In this document: one piece after another, positions 8,140 through 16,783 of the stretch | Layout: every line of letters begins with the position of its first letter | Position numbering within the stretch: position 1 is the first letter of the stretch | Assembly: GCF_019396325.1 (NCBI RefSeq) | Contig: NZ_JAHKRO010000009.1 | Location: 62,001 to 126,000 of the forward strand | Direction: 5' to 3' | DNA length: 64,000 nt | From: Nonomuraea ceibae | Lineage (GTDB): Bacteria; Actinomycetota; Actinomycetes; Streptosporangiales; Streptosporangiaceae | Made by a program: the position numbers and the translations under genes | The notes under the pieces: model-generated | Databases searched by the model: none | Told to the model about the DNA's origin: nothing | The model's input: only the letters and a program-made list of their open reading frames with translations

Positions 8140-9938
8140 CCGCCGAGACCGCCGAGAACGTGCGCCAGGGCATCGGCGCGAACGCCGACAGCTCGGCCTG
8201 GGCGACCATCCGCCGGGGGCTCTCGCTCACCCCCGAGTTCCGCCAGGGGCTGGCGGTCACGCTCGCCCTCGCCGTCGTCGCCACCATCGGCAAGATCATC
8301 GTGCCGATCGCCGTCCAGCAGACGATCGACACCGGGCTCAAGGACGGCGTCCCCGACCTGCCCTACATCTACCGGACCGTCGCCCTGTGCGCCGCCGCCG
8401 TGCTGCTGACCGCGCTGGCCGCGTACATCATGAACGTGCGCCTCTACAAGGCCACCGAGGCGTCGCTGGCGACGCTGCGGGTGCGCGGCTTCCGCCACGT
8501 CCACGACCTGTCGGTGCTCACCCAGAACACCGAGCGGCGCGGCGCGCTCGTCTCCCGCGTCACCAACGACATCGACCAGATCAGCACGTTCATGCAGTGG
8601 GGCGGGCTGATGATCATCGTCGCGCTCGGCCAGCTCCTGGTCGCCAGCGTGCTCATGCTCGTCTACTCCTGGCAGCTCACCCTGCTCGTGTGGCTGTGCT
8701 TTGTCCCGCTGATGATCGCGCTGCCGCGCTTCCAGCGCTGGCTGTCGCGCGCGTACACCACCGTCCGCGAGCGCACCGGCGACATGCTCGCCGCCGTCAG
8801 CGAGTCCGTCGTCGGCGCGGCCGTCATCCGGGCGTACGCCACCGAGCGGCGCACCGCCGAGCGCATCGACAAGGCCGTGAACGCCAACCGCGCCGCCCAG
8901 GTCAAGGCGCAGACCATCGTCGGGTTCGTCTTCCCGCTGACCGAGATCGTCGCCGCCCTGGCCATCGCCGGCATCGTGCTCCTCGGCGTCCGGCTCGGCC
9001 TGTCCGGCGACATCACGCAGGGGCGGCTGATCGCGTTCCTGTTCCTCATCACGCTGTTCGTCTCACCCATGCAGACCGCCACCGAGGTGCTCAACGAGGC
9101 GCAGAACGCCGTCGCCGGCTGGCGGCGCATCCTCGGCGTCATCGACACCCCCGCCGACGTCGCCGACCCCGGCGAGAACGGCGTCGAGCTGCCGCGCGGC
9201 CCCATATCCGTCGCCTTCGAGGACGTCCACTTCGCCTACCCCGGCGGCCCGCCCGTGCTGCGCGAGCTGTCGGTGGAGATCCCGCCGCGCTCGCGCGTCG
9301 CCGTCGTCGGCGAGACCGGCTCCGGCAAGACCACGTTCGCCAAGCTCCTCACCCGGCTCATGGACCCCGTCGGCGGGCGCGTCACCGTCGACGGTCACGA
9401 CCTGCGCGACATCCGCTTCTCCTCGCTGCGCGAGCGGATCGTGATGGTCCCGCAGGACGGGTTCCTGTTCGACGGCACGCTGGAGGACAACATCCGGTAC
9501 GGCAAGCCGGACGCCACCCGTGAGGAGATCCTGCTCGCGCTGACGGAGCTGGGCCTGGCCGACTGGCTCGACGGCCTGCCCGCCGGCCTCGACACGCCCG
9601 TCGGGCAGCGCGGCGAGTCGCTGTCGGCGGGGGAGCGGCAGCTCGTCGCGCTGGCCCGCGCCTACCTGGCCGACCCCGACCTGCTGCTGCTCGACGAGGC
9701 CACCTCCGCCGTCGACCCCGCCACCGAGGTGCGGCTGGCCCGCGCCCTCGAAGGCGTCACGCGCGGGCGCACCGCCGTGTCGATCGCGCACCGCCTGTCG
9801 ACGGCCGAGAACGCCGACGAGGTGTTCGTGTTCGACGGCGGCCGGCTCGTCCAGCGCGGCCCGCACGCCGAGCTCGTGACCGAACCCGGCGTCTACGCCG
9901 ACCTGCACGCCTCCTGGGTGTCGGCCGCCCGCTCGTGA
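8136..9938 (+). CDS. ABC exporter half-transporter, catalytically competent partner
   Basis: This 600-residue exporter subunit is translationally coupled to the previous one (GTGA, 8136-8139). It has an N-terminal membrane domain and a C-terminal ATPase with Walker A (ETGSGKT, about 391), catalytic Glu521 in LLLDEATS and switch His552 in IAHRLST. Its signature is LSAGE (496-500), not LSGGQ. The two proteins therefore complement each other: one intact and one degenerate composite ATP site, as in TM287/288-like or mycobacterial Rv1273c/Rv1272c-like pairs. It may export a drug, lipid or peptide. Confidence 0.92.
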   Translation: MTAETAENVRQGIGANADSSAWATIRRGLSLTPEFRQGLAVTLALAVVATIGKIIVPIAVQQTIDTGLKDGVPDLPYIYRTVALCAAAVLLTALAAYIMNVRLYKATEASLATLRVRGFRHVHDLSVLTQNTERRGALVSRVTNDIDQISTFMQWGGLMIIVALGQLLVASVLMLVYSWQLTLLVWLCFVPLMIALPRFQRWLSRAYTTVRERTGDMLAAVSESVVGAAVIRAYATERRTAERIDKAVNANRAAQVKAQTIVGFVFPLTEIVAALAIAGIVLLGVRLGLSGDITQGRLIAFLFLITLFVSPMQTATEVLNEAQNAVAGWRRILGVIDTPADVADPGENGVELPRGPISVAFEDVHFAYPGGPPVLRELSVEIPPRSRVAVVGETGSGKTTFAKLLTRLMDPVGGRVTVDGHDLRDIRFSSLRERIVMVPQDGFLFDGTLEDNIRYGKPDATREEILLALTELGLADWLDGLPAGLDTPVGQRGESLSAGERQLVALARAYLADPDLLLLDEATSAVDPATEVRLARALEGVTRGRTAVSIAHRLSTAENADEVFVFDGGRLVQRGPHAELVTEPGVYADLHASWVSAARS

Positions 9939-9947
9939 CCCGCGGGC

Positions 9948-10334
9948 TCACCCCCGCGTGACGCTGAAGGTCACTGTCGTGCCGACCGGCCCCGACACGA
10001 TCGTCACGTGCTCGCACAGCAGCCGCACCAGCCACAGCCCCCTGCCGCCCGCCTCGAACCCCGACGGCGGCGGCAGGGCGCTGCTCCAGCCGCCCATGCC
10101 CGGCCCCTCGTCGGCCACCTCGCACCACAGCCGCCCGTGCTGCCACCACACGCGCACCGTCCCGCCGCCCCCGCCGTGCAGCACCGCGTTCGTGATCACC
10201 TCGTTGACCGCCACCACGAAGTCCTCCAGGCGGCGCCCGCCCAGCCCCTCACCCGCCACCCGCTCGGCCAGCGTGCGGCGCAGCGCTGTGATGCGCCCCC
10301 GGGCGAACGAGGCGCACAGCACCTGTCTACACAT
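9948..10334 (-). CDS. RsbW-like serine kinase/anti-sigma ATPase
   Basis: This is a 128-residue GHKL ATPase of the anti-sigma kinase type. The N box NEVITNAVLHG, the G1 box DEGPGM and the G2 segment GGRGLWLV are all visible. Such proteins bind a sigma factor or phosphorylate a STAS antagonist. The ATG at 10334 overlaps the end of the upstream MEDS-STAS gene by 8 bases, so the two are co-translated. The gene ends 9 bp from the end of the convergent ABC gene. Its sigma partner is not in the window. Confidence 0.88.
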   Translation of the reverse strand: MCRQVLCASFARGRITALRRTLAERVAGEGLGGRRLEDFVVAVNEVITNAVLHGGGGGTVRVWWQHGRLWCEVADEGPGMGGWSSALPPPSGFEAGGRGLWLVRLLCEHVTIVSGPVGTTVTFSVTRG

Positions 10335-11157
10335 CGCCGACCCGGCGGACGGTGACGACCTCGTCCCCCTTGATGAGCTGCAGCAGCCTGGCCAGCCGCG
10401 CCCCGCACACCACCACCGTCCGCCCCGGCGGCCTGCGCACCGCCATCGCCACCAGAAGCCGCGCCGAGCCCGCGTCGGCGAACGCCAGCCCCGCCGCGTC
10501 GATCACCACCTCACCCGGCTCCTCCCGCAACGGCTCCAGCACCGACGCGAACGCCTGCCGGTTCGTCAGATCGACGTCGCCCCACAGCCGCAGCGCCGCC
10601 GCCCCGCCCGGCGCCGCATAACGCAGCGCCGCCTGCCCCGGCGTGATCGGATGGGCCGAAGCCGCCCGCTCCACCGCCTCCCGCGTGAACACCCGCCGGT
10701 CGTACTGGCACACCAGAGCCATCCGATGCCGCCCGAACAGCGCGTTGGCCGCCGACTCCAGCGCCACCTGCCCCGGCGGGTCGCAGGCCCCCCACGACGC
10801 GTCCACCAGCGCGTAGAGCCCCCGGCAGCCCTGCTTGCCCGCCAGCTCCACCGCCGCCGCCAGCCCGCCCAGCGCCTTGCCCGGATCGAGCCGCCCGTCG
10901 GTGAAGTGCGTGCCCGCCCCGTCCAGGATCTCGATCCGCCCCGACGACTCCGCCGCCGCGAACCCCGGCACCAGCGGCCCCAGCCACTCCCGCGTCAGCC
11001 CCGGCGAGTCGGCATGCGTGATCAGCAGCACCTTCGCCCGGCGGCGCAGCCCGTTGAGCGTGAACAGCCGGGCCGCCGCCCGCCGCTCGCCCTCACCGCG
11101 CAACGGCAGGCACACATGATCGCCCAGCTCGGGATCGAGAACGGAGCCCGGTGACAC
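10327..11157 (-). CDS. MEDS-STAS fusion protein (sensory antagonist)
   Basis: This 276-residue protein starts with a MEDS (DcmR-type sensory) domain, recognisable from GDHVCLPL near residue 12 and the following FTLNGLRRRAKVLLITHAD. It ends with a STAS domain (about 180-276; LRLWGDVDLTNR and VVIDAAGLAFADAGSARLL). The position of the usual phosphorylated Ser/Thr holds Asp-Ala-Gly-Ser here. It is coupled to the RsbW-like kinase. The GTG at 11157 follows AGGGGG; an in-frame ATG at 11238 would overlap the divergent promoter. The MEDS ligand is unknown. Confidence 0.8.
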   Translation of the reverse strand: MSPGSVLDPELGDHVCLPLRGEGERRAAARLFTLNGLRRRAKVLLITHADSPGLTREWLGPLVPGFAAAESSGRIEILDGAGTHFTDGRLDPGKALGGLAAAVELAGKQGCRGLYALVDASWGACDPPGQVALESAANALFGRHRMALVCQYDRRVFTREAVERAASAHPITPGQAALRYAAPGGAAALRLWGDVDLTNRQAFASVLEPLREEPGEVVIDAAGLAFADAGSARLLVAMAVRRPPGRTVVVCGARLARLLQLIKGDEVVTVRRVGDV

Positions 11158-11301
11158 GATGGCGCACCCCCTACCGTAGGTCGCCCTGAAACTACTCTCC
11201 GGAGCATCATCACGTACCGCGTTCTGTGTAAAACACACGGTGACGGCGCGCGGTAAGGTGTACCTTCATCGCGGGCCGCCTTACGGCGGGGCGTGAGGAG
11301 C

Positions 11302-11643
11302 ATGGCGTTGGACATTCTGCAGATGACCCGTCGGCGGCACGGCGAGATGGTGGTCGTCAGCCTCGCCGGAGAGGTCGACGCCGACAACGTGACCGAGGTG
11401 CGCGAATGCCTCGACCAGGCCGTCCGGACCCACGGGCCGCGCCTCGTCGTCGACCTCAGCAAGCTCACCTTCATCGACACCACCGGGCTCGGCGTCCTCG
11501 TGCGCCAGCTCGCCAGCCTGCGCGACCGCGACGGCACCATGGCGCTCGTCGCCCCCGACGGCCAGGTGCTGCGCCGGCTGCGCCGCACCAACCTGGCGCC
11601 GCTGTTCCCCATCTACGACACGCTGTCGCAGGCCCTCGCCTGA
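11302..11643 (+). CDS. anti-sigma factor antagonist (STAS domain, BldG/RsbV-like)
   Basis: This is a single STAS domain of 113 residues. [13 protein letters not shown] is the first strand, and [19 protein letters not shown] contains the conserved phosphorylatable Thr/Ser position (DTTGLG). It is transcribed away from the kinase/MEDS-STAS pair, and the three probably form one partner-switching circuit. Start choice is uncertain: GTG 11293 and ATG 11302 are both in frame, and a GAGGAG touches the ATG too closely to decide. Confidence 0.85.
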   Translation: MALDILQMTRRRHGEMVVVSLAGEVDADNVTEVRECLDQAVRTHGPRLVVDLSKLTFIDTTGLGVLVRQLASLRDRDGTMALVAPDGQVLRRLRRTNLAPLFPIYDTLSQALA

Positions 11644-11684
11644 CCGCCGCCGGGACCGCGGCGGACGCCTGGTTGAATGAGGGC

Positions 11685-12041
11685 ATGTCCCTTGACCCCA
11701 CCATCGCCGCGCGGCTCAAGCGCAACGGCGACGGGCTGGTGCCCGCGATCGTCCAGCAGTACGACACCGGCGAGGTGCTCATGCTCGCCTGGATGGACGA
11801 CGAGGCGCTGCACCGCACCCTGACCACCGGCAGGGCCACCTACTGGTCCCGCAGCCGCGCCGCCTACTGGGTCAAGGGCGACACCTCCGGCCACGTCCAG
11901 CACGTCAAGTCTGCCGCCCTCGACTGCGACGGCGACACCGTGCTGCTCCAGGTCGACCAGGTCGGCGCCGCCTGCCACACGGGCGACCGCACCTGCTTCG
12001 ACGCCGCCCCCCTGCCCGTCGCCGAGCCCCAGGCGACCTGA
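11685..12041 (+). CDS. hisI: phosphoribosyl-AMP cyclohydrolase HisI
   Basis: HisI opens the adenine ring of PR-AMP, the third step of histidine synthesis. This 118-residue monofunctional form shows the conserved [11 protein letters not shown], the WSRSR loop and the zinc/Mg ligands [14 protein letters not shown]. It stands about 8.6 kb from hisF, so the his genes are split here. Its stop overlaps the next start as TGATG. In related actinomycetes I recall trpE between hisI and the next gene; here it is missing. Confidence 0.95.
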   Translation: MSLDPTIAARLKRNGDGLVPAIVQQYDTGEVLMLAWMDDEALHRTLTTGRATYWSRSRAAYWVKGDTSGHVQHVKSAALDCDGDTVLLQVDQVGAACHTGDRTCFDAAPLPVAEPQAT

Positions 12042-12745
12042 TGGCCACCCCCGACCACCCCACCCCGGACCGCCCCTCCGCCCCCACGAGCTCGCCGTCC
12101 CCTGAGGGACCGGGCGTGCCGGCGGGGTCCCCTGCGGCGGGTGACGCCGTACGGGCCGCGTCCCCTGTGACGGGTGGCGCCGTCCGGGAGCGGTGGGTGT
12201 GGCTCGCCGTGGCGGCGGGCGGGTGCCTGCTGGTGCTGCTGGCCGCCAGCCGCCCGTGGGCCGCAGGGGTGCGGGAGGCCGGGGCGGCGGCGGAGCTCGT
12301 GGCGCCGACCGGCCGGGACCTGGGGCCGGCGTTGACGCCGCTCGCGCTGGCCGGGCTGGCCGGCGTGGTGGCCGTGCTGGCCACGAAGGGGGCGGGCCGC
12401 CGCCTGATGGGCGCGCTGCTCGCGCTGTGCGGGCTGGCCGCCGGCGCCGCGACGTGGGCGGCCACGGGCGCCGACGGGGTGGTGGACTGGCTGCGGGAGC
12501 GCAACGTGCTCGCCGGGACGGCCGGGCTGACGTGGGACGACGTGGTGGTGTGGCCGGTGCTGTGCGGGCTCGGCGCCGCGCTGGTGCTCGCCGGCGGGCT
12601 GGCCGTCGTGGTGCGTGGCGGCCGGTGGGCCGGGATGTCCGCCCGCTACGAGCGCGACCCGGGCCGCGCGCCCCGTGCTGCCGACGGCGACAGAGCTCTG
12701 TGGGATGCGCTCGACCGTGGAGACGATCCGACCGAATCGCGCTAG
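12041..12745 (+). CDS. TIGR02234 trp-associated membrane protein
   Basis: This 234-residue protein belongs to the actinobacterial family found beside trp genes (TIGR02234/Trp_oprn_chp). After a Pro/Ser/Gly-rich cytoplasmic tail (1-50) there are four likely membrane helices, around residues 54-70, 103-120, 126-147 and 165-190. The [20 protein letters not shown] start of the first helix is typical of the family. The function is unknown. It starts within the hisI stop. The TAG stop at its end continues as TAGGTT, which may act as a -10 box for the next gene. Confidence 0.82.
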   Translation: MATPDHPTPDRPSAPTSSPSPEGPGVPAGSPAAGDAVRAASPVTGGAVRERWVWLAVAAGGCLLVLLAASRPWAAGVREAGAAAELVAPTGRDLGPALTPLALAGLAGVVAVLATKGAGRRLMGALLALCGLAAGAATWAATGADGVVDWLRERNVLAGTAGLTWDDVVVWPVLCGLGAALVLAGGLAVVVRGGRWAGMSARYERDPGRAPRAADGDRALWDALDRGDDPTESR

Positions 12746-12807
12746 GTTTGCGTTCGTTTGATGGTCGGATTCGTCGCCGCGGGGCGACCACACGAGGAGT
12801 CGGACGG

Positions 12808-13395
12808 ATGAGCTACGGGGACCAGGGCAGCGGCTACGGAGCTCAGCCGCCCGGCGGTGGTTACGGTCAGCAGCCCCCCACCGGGGGCGGATACGGCCAG
12901 CAGCCGCCCAGCGGAGGCGGTTATGGCCAGCAGCCGCCCAGCGGAGGCGGTTACGGTCAGCAGCCGCCCAGCGGGGGCTACGGTCAGCAGCCCTACAGCG
13001 GCGGATACGGTCAGCAGCCGCCCAGCGGCGGCCCGTACAGCTATGGTCAGCAGCCCCCGAGCGGCGCGTACGGCTACGGCCAGCAGCCGCCGCCCGGCCC
13101 GGGCTACCCGCCGCCGTACGCGCCGCGGCCGACGAACGGGATGGCGGTCACGTCGCTGGTGCTCGGCATCGTGGGCCTGCTCTTCTGCGGCCTGACGAGC
13201 ATCCCGGGCGCCATCGTCGGCCACATCGCGATGGCGCGCATCAAGCGCACCGGGGAGCAGGGTCAGGGCATGGCGGTGGCCGGCCTGATCACCTCCTACA
13301 TCACGATCGTGCTGTGGCTGATCCTGTGGATCTTCTTCGGCGGGATGTGGCTGGCGTTCCTCGGGATCGCCTCGTCCGCCTCCTACGCCAGTTGA
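12808..13395 (+). CDS. Gly/Tyr/Gln/Pro-repeat protein with DUF4190-type membrane domain
   Basis: Residues 1-110 of 195 are a low-complexity tract built from repeats of [10 protein letters not shown] and variants. Residues 115-180 hold two membrane helices in the DUF4190 pattern: [15 protein letters not shown], then [23 protein letters not shown] and a second helix. The ATG at 12808 follows GAGGAG eight bases away. The repeat tract is probably disordered and cytoplasmic. A closely similar tract occurs in the next gene, attached to an unrelated membrane domain. The function is unknown. Confidence 0.85.
   Translation: MSYGDQGSGYGAQPPGGGYGQQPPTGGGYGQQPPSGGGYGQQPPSGGGYGQQPPSGGYGQQPYSGGYGQQPPSGGPYSYGQQPPSGAYGYGQQPPPGPGYPPPYAPRPTNGMAVTSLVLGIVGLLFCGLTSIPGAIVGHIAMARIKRTGEQGQGMAVAGLITSYITIVLWLILWIFFGGMWLAFLGIASSASYAS
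12838..13095 (+). repeat. 30-bp-based tandem repeat in coding sequence
   Basis: Degenerate tandem copies of a unit encoding [10 protein letters not shown] (30 bp; some units are shortened by one or more codons) fill this stretch. Synonymous positions vary between copies (CAGCAGCCG or CAGCAGCCC, GGTTAC or GGATAC), so the repeat is maintained at protein level and is not a recent DNA expansion. Confidence 0.8.
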
Positions 13396-13473
13396 CGACC
13401 GCCTGACCTGGAATAACTTGCGGTAACGCCACGAATGCAGGCAGATTACAAGTTGTCCGCAAGGTGAACGTTG

Positions 13474-13504
13474 TTGCATGTCGCCGATGGTTTGTCGCTA
13501 GGCT
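13474..13504 (+). promoter_or_regulatory. candidate promoter of the dispanin-like gene
   Basis: TTGCAT (13474-13479) and TAGGCT (13499-13504) are 19 bases apart, slightly wide for a housekeeping promoter. The -10 matches the TANNNT form used several times in this window. Transcription would begin about 40 bases before the GAGGAG-led ATG at 13552. Confidence 0.35.
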
Positions 13505-13551
13505 GCCGCGCGCAAGTCGCCGCGAACATGACGACATGAGGAGTTCTAAGG

Positions 13552-14097
13552 ATGAGTTACGGAAATCAGGGCGAAGGCGGTTACGGCGCCCAGCCCCCGG
13601 GCGGCGGCTACGGTCAGCAGCCGCCGAGCGGTGGCGGCTATGGCCAGCAGCCCCCCAGCGGTGGCGGCTATGGCCAGCAGCCGCCGAGCGGCGGCGGTTA
13701 CGGTCAGCAGCCCCCGAGCGGGGGTGGCTATGGCCAGCAGCCGCCCAGCGGCGGCTACGGCGGTTACGGCCAGCAGCCCCCGAGCGGTGGCGGCTACGGC
13801 GCGGGCGGCTACGGCGCGCCGCAGACGCCGCCGGACAACCACCTGGTGGCGGCCATCCTGACCACCATCTTCTGCTGCCTCCCGCTCGGCATCGTCTCGA
13901 TCGTCAAGTCGTCGCAGGTCAACCAGAAGTGGGCGGCCGGCGACTACCAGGGTGCGGTGGAGGCCTCCGAGGAGGCCAAGACGTGGTGGAAGCGCGCGCT
14001 GATCTTCGGCCTCATCGCCGAGGTGCTCATCGTGGTGGCGTACGTCCTGTTCTTCGTCGTCCTCGTTGCCAGCACCAGCAGCAGCTACTACGGATGA
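13552..14097 (+). CDS. Gly/Tyr/Gln/Pro-repeat protein with CD225/dispanin domain
   Basis: Residues 1-95 of 181 are [10 protein letters not shown]-type repeats almost identical to those of the previous gene. They are followed by a CD225/dispanin domain: [19 protein letters not shown], then a cytoplasmic loop with [11 protein letters not shown] and a second helix near 147-172. Dispanin domains are re-entrant/transmembrane membrane-binding units. GAGGAG precedes the ATG at 13552. The shared head on two different membrane anchors suggests a common interaction or condensate-like role for the head, which is an inference. Confidence 0.88.
   Translation: MSYGNQGEGGYGAQPPGGGYGQQPPSGGGYGQQPPSGGGYGQQPPSGGGYGQQPPSGGGYGQQPPSGGYGGYGQQPPSGGGYGAGGYGAPQTPPDNHLVAAILTTIFCCLPLGIVSIVKSSQVNQKWAAGDYQGAVEASEEAKTWWKRALIFGLIAEVLIVVAYVLFFVVLVASTSSSYYG
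13576..13800 (+). repeat. 30-bp tandem repeat in coding sequence
   Basis: Five near-perfect copies of a 30-bp unit encoding [10 protein letters not shown] plus Gly, followed by shortened variants. Copies differ mostly at synonymous bases. The reading frame is kept throughout. Confidence 0.8.
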
Positions 14098-14531
14098 CCA
14101 TGCCTGACGCGAACATCGAGCGGCGCGGCACCGACCGGCTCAGGTCGGTGCTCGCGCCGCTCGGCGTGGCGGCCGCGGCGGGAGCCGTGTTCGGCGTAGT
14201 GGGCCTGATCGACCCCAACGAACCGGGGCACTATCCGACCTGCCCGTTCCTGTGGGCGACCGGCCTGTACTGCCCGGGATGCGGGACGCTGCGGACGATC
14301 CACGCGCTGGCGCACCTCGACCCGGTGGCGGCGGCGGGGCTCAACCCGCTCGCGCTGGCCATGGTGCCGTTCCTGCTGTTCTGGTGGGGGCGGTGGCTGG
14401 TGCGCTCCTGGCAGGGCAGGCCGAGACGCACCACGCTGGCGCATCCCGCCTGGCTGTGGGCGTTCCTGGCGGTCGTGCTGGTCTACTGGGTGGTCCGCAA
14501 CCTTCCGTTCGGGGCGTTCCTGGCCCCGTAA
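14094..14531 (+). CDS. DUF2752 membrane protein
   Basis: This 145-residue protein has the DUF2752 signature: [18 protein letters not shown], then [18 protein letters not shown]. The cysteine pair CPGCG is conserved in the family. Three membrane helices are likely, around 22-42, 78-98 and 118-137. The ATG at 14094 overlaps the previous stop as ATGA; a second ATG at 14100 is possible. It is therefore probably co-expressed with the dispanin-like protein. The biochemical role is unknown. Confidence 0.82.
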   Translation: MTMPDANIERRGTDRLRSVLAPLGVAAAAGAVFGVVGLIDPNEPGHYPTCPFLWATGLYCPGCGTLRTIHALAHLDPVAAAGLNPLALAMVPFLLFWWGRWLVRSWQGRPRRTTLAHPAWLWAFLAVVLVYWVVRNLPFGAFLAP

Positions 14532-14652
14532 GGCGAGCCCTGTGACGATGTGGGCCCGCCGGGCCGATACCATCGCAAGACAAGGCAGGGAGCGGACGCG
14601 AAGCGAACTCCCGGCCTCCACCCCCACTGCCGACCGGAGGGACCCCAAGCGC

Positions 14653-15492
14653 GTGAGTGAGCGGACCGAAGGACCGAGTGTCCTCGACGACATCCTCGAC
14701 GGGGTGCGCGCCGACCTCGCCACACGTCAGCAGGCCGTGCCGCTTGACGAGCTCAAGCAGCGGGCCGAGCGGGCCCCCGCGTCGCGTGACGCGCTCGCCG
14801 CGCTCGGCGGCGACCGCGTCTCGGTGATCGCCGAGGTGAAGCGCTCCAGCCCGTCCAAGGGCGCGCTCGCCGCCATCGCCGACCCGGCCGCGCTCGCGGC
14901 CGACTACGAGGCCGGCGGCGCGCACGTGATCAGCGTGCTCACCGAGCGGCGCAAGTTCGGCGGCAGCCTGGACGACCTGGCCGCCGTGCGGGCCCGCGTC
15001 GACATCCCCATCCTGCGCAAGGACTTCATCCTCACCTCCTACCAGCTGTGGGAGGCGCGGGCGCACGGCGCCGACCTGGCTCTGCTGATGGTCGTCTGCC
15101 TGGAGCAGCCCGCGCTGGTGTCGCTGATCGAGCGCGCCGAGTCCATCGGGCTCACGCCGCTCGTCGAGGTGCACACCGAGGAGGAGCTCGACCGCGCGGT
15201 CGCGGCCGGCGCCCGCGTCATCGGGGTCAACGCCCGCAATCTGAAGACACTCGAGGTCGACCGGGATGTCTTCGCGAAGCTGGCGCCGAAGATCCCCGAT
15301 AATGTGATCAAGATCGCTGAGTCGGGAGTGCGGGGTCCGCACGACCTGCTCGCCTACGCCAGGTCGGGTGCCGACGCCGTGCTGGTGGGGGAGAGCCTGG
15401 TCACCGGCAAGGATCCGCGCAGGGCCGTGGAGGCGCTGGTGACCGCCGGCGCCCACCCCGCGACCCGCCCCGACCACGGAGCAGAGGGATAG
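14653..15492 (+). CDS. trpC: indole-3-glycerol phosphate synthase TrpC
   Basis: TrpC closes the indole ring from CdRP. The barrel motifs [13 protein letters not shown] (substrate/catalytic Glu and Lys), [17 protein letters not shown] and IAESGVRG are intact, and the length of 279 residues is normal. The GTG at 14653 follows GGAGGGA at good spacing, although the frame stays open upstream to 14542. The next gene, trpB, starts two bases after the stop. No Trp-rich leader peptide or attenuator is visible in front of it. Confidence 0.95.
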   Translation: MSERTEGPSVLDDILDGVRADLATRQQAVPLDELKQRAERAPASRDALAALGGDRVSVIAEVKRSSPSKGALAAIADPAALAADYEAGGAHVISVLTERRKFGGSLDDLAAVRARVDIPILRKDFILTSYQLWEARAHGADLALLMVVCLEQPALVSLIERAESIGLTPLVEVHTEEELDRAVAAGARVIGVNARNLKTLEVDRDVFAKLAPKIPDNVIKIAESGVRGPHDLLAYARSGADAVLVGESLVTGKDPRRAVEALVTAGAHPATRPDHGAEG

Positions 15493-15494
15493 CA

Positions 15495-16736
15495 GTGGCA
15501 AACGAAGGCTCCATCCTCACGGCCGCCGACCTGGCGGGCAACGGCGTCCACGGCGACGACCCGGACGTGCACGGCAAGTTCGGCATCTTCGGCGGGCGCT
15601 ACGTGCCCGAGGCGCTCATCCCGGCGCTCGACGAGGTCGCCGCCGTCTACGCCAAGGCCAAGAACGACGCGCAGTTCCTGAGCGAGTTCGACCACCTGCT
15701 GCGCACGTACGCGGGACGGCCGACCACGCTGACCGACGTGCCGCGCTTCAGCGAGCAGGCCGGCGGGGCGCGCATCGTGCTCAAGCGTGAGGACCTCACC
15801 CACACCGGCGCGCACAAGATCAACAACGTGCTGGGCCAGGCGCTGCTGACCAAGCGGCTGGGCAAGAAGCGGGTGATCGCCGAGACCGGCGCCGGTCAGC
15901 ACGGCGTCGCCACCGCCACCGCCGCCGCGCTGCTCGGCCTGGAGTGCGTCATCTACATGGGCGCCGTCGACTGCGAGCGCCAGGCGCTCAACGTCGCGCG
16001 GATGAAGCTGCTCGGCGCCAAGGTCGTGCCGGTGACCAACGGCTCCCAGACGCTGAAGGACGCCATCAACGAGGCGTTCCGCGACTGGGTGACCAACGTC
16101 GACACCACCCACTACCTGTTCGGCACCGTCGCCGGGCCGCACCCGTTCCCGGAGATCGTCCGCGACTTCGCCCGCATCATCGGCGTCGAGGCCCGCCGCC
16201 AGATGCTGGAGCTGACCGGCGCGCTGCCCACGGCGGTCTGCGCGGCCGTCGGCGGCGGCAGCAACGCCATCGGCATCTTCCACGCCTTCATCGGCGACCA
16301 GGACGTCCAGCTCCACGGCTACGAGGCGGCCGGCCACGGGCTGGAGAGCGGCGAGCACGCGCTCACCCTCACCGCCGGCTCGGTCGGCGTGCTGCACGGC
16401 TCGCGCACGTACGTGCTGCAGGACGACGAGGGCCAGACCATCGAGTCCCACTCGATCTCGGCGGGCCTCGACTACCCGGGCGTCGGTCCCGAGCACGCCT
16501 GGCTCAAGGACAGCGGCCGCGCCACCTACCACGGCGTCACCGACGACCAGGCGATGACCGCCTTCTCGCTGCTGGCCCGCACCGAGGGCATCATCCCGGC
16601 CATCGAGTCCTCCCACGCGCTTGCCGGCGCGCTGGAGCTCGGCCGCGAGCTCGGCCCGGAGGCGACCATCCTGGTCAACCTCTCCGGCCGCGGCGACAAG
16701 GACATGGGCACGGCCATGAAGTACTTCAACCTCTGA
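15495..16736 (+). CDS. trpB: tryptophan synthase beta chain TrpB
   Basis: This is the PLP enzyme that condenses indole with serine. Lys108 in [10 protein letters not shown] is the Schiff-base lysine. The phosphate loop GGGSNA and the cation-site and COMM regions around FGGRYVPE and ETGAGQHG are conserved. Its 413 residues match the classical TrpB1 length. It starts with GTG two bases after trpC, and trpA follows 47 bases downstream. Together with TrpA it forms the alpha2beta2 channelled complex. Confidence 0.97.
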   Translation: MANEGSILTAADLAGNGVHGDDPDVHGKFGIFGGRYVPEALIPALDEVAAVYAKAKNDAQFLSEFDHLLRTYAGRPTTLTDVPRFSEQAGGARIVLKREDLTHTGAHKINNVLGQALLTKRLGKKRVIAETGAGQHGVATATAAALLGLECVIYMGAVDCERQALNVARMKLLGAKVVPVTNGSQTLKDAINEAFRDWVTNVDTTHYLFGTVAGPHPFPEIVRDFARIIGVEARRQMLELTGALPTAVCAAVGGGSNAIGIFHAFIGDQDVQLHGYEAAGHGLESGEHALTLTAGSVGVLHGSRTYVLQDDEGQTIESHSISAGLDYPGVGPEHAWLKDSGRATYHGVTDDQAMTAFSLLARTEGIIPAIESSHALAGALELGRELGPEATILVNLSGRGDKDMGTAMKYFNL

Positions 16737-16783
16737 CGACCCGCAGCGGGGCGGGGCTCGACGACCTGAGAACGGGACCATCA

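Noticed and set aside
13417-13463. Inverted repeat CTTGCGG/CCGCAAG as a terminator
   Set aside because: The arms are only seven bases and 33 bases apart. This is too weak to separate from chance, though it lies after the DUF4190-like gene.
12838-13800. CRISPR-like array
   Set aside because: The repeats are direct tandem codon repeats without spacers and encode a protein tract.
14532-14652. Possible trp leader peptide or attenuator before trpC
   Set aside because: The ATG/TGG near 14549 is in the trpC frame without a stop, contains only one Trp codon, and no alternative hairpins with a T run are visible.
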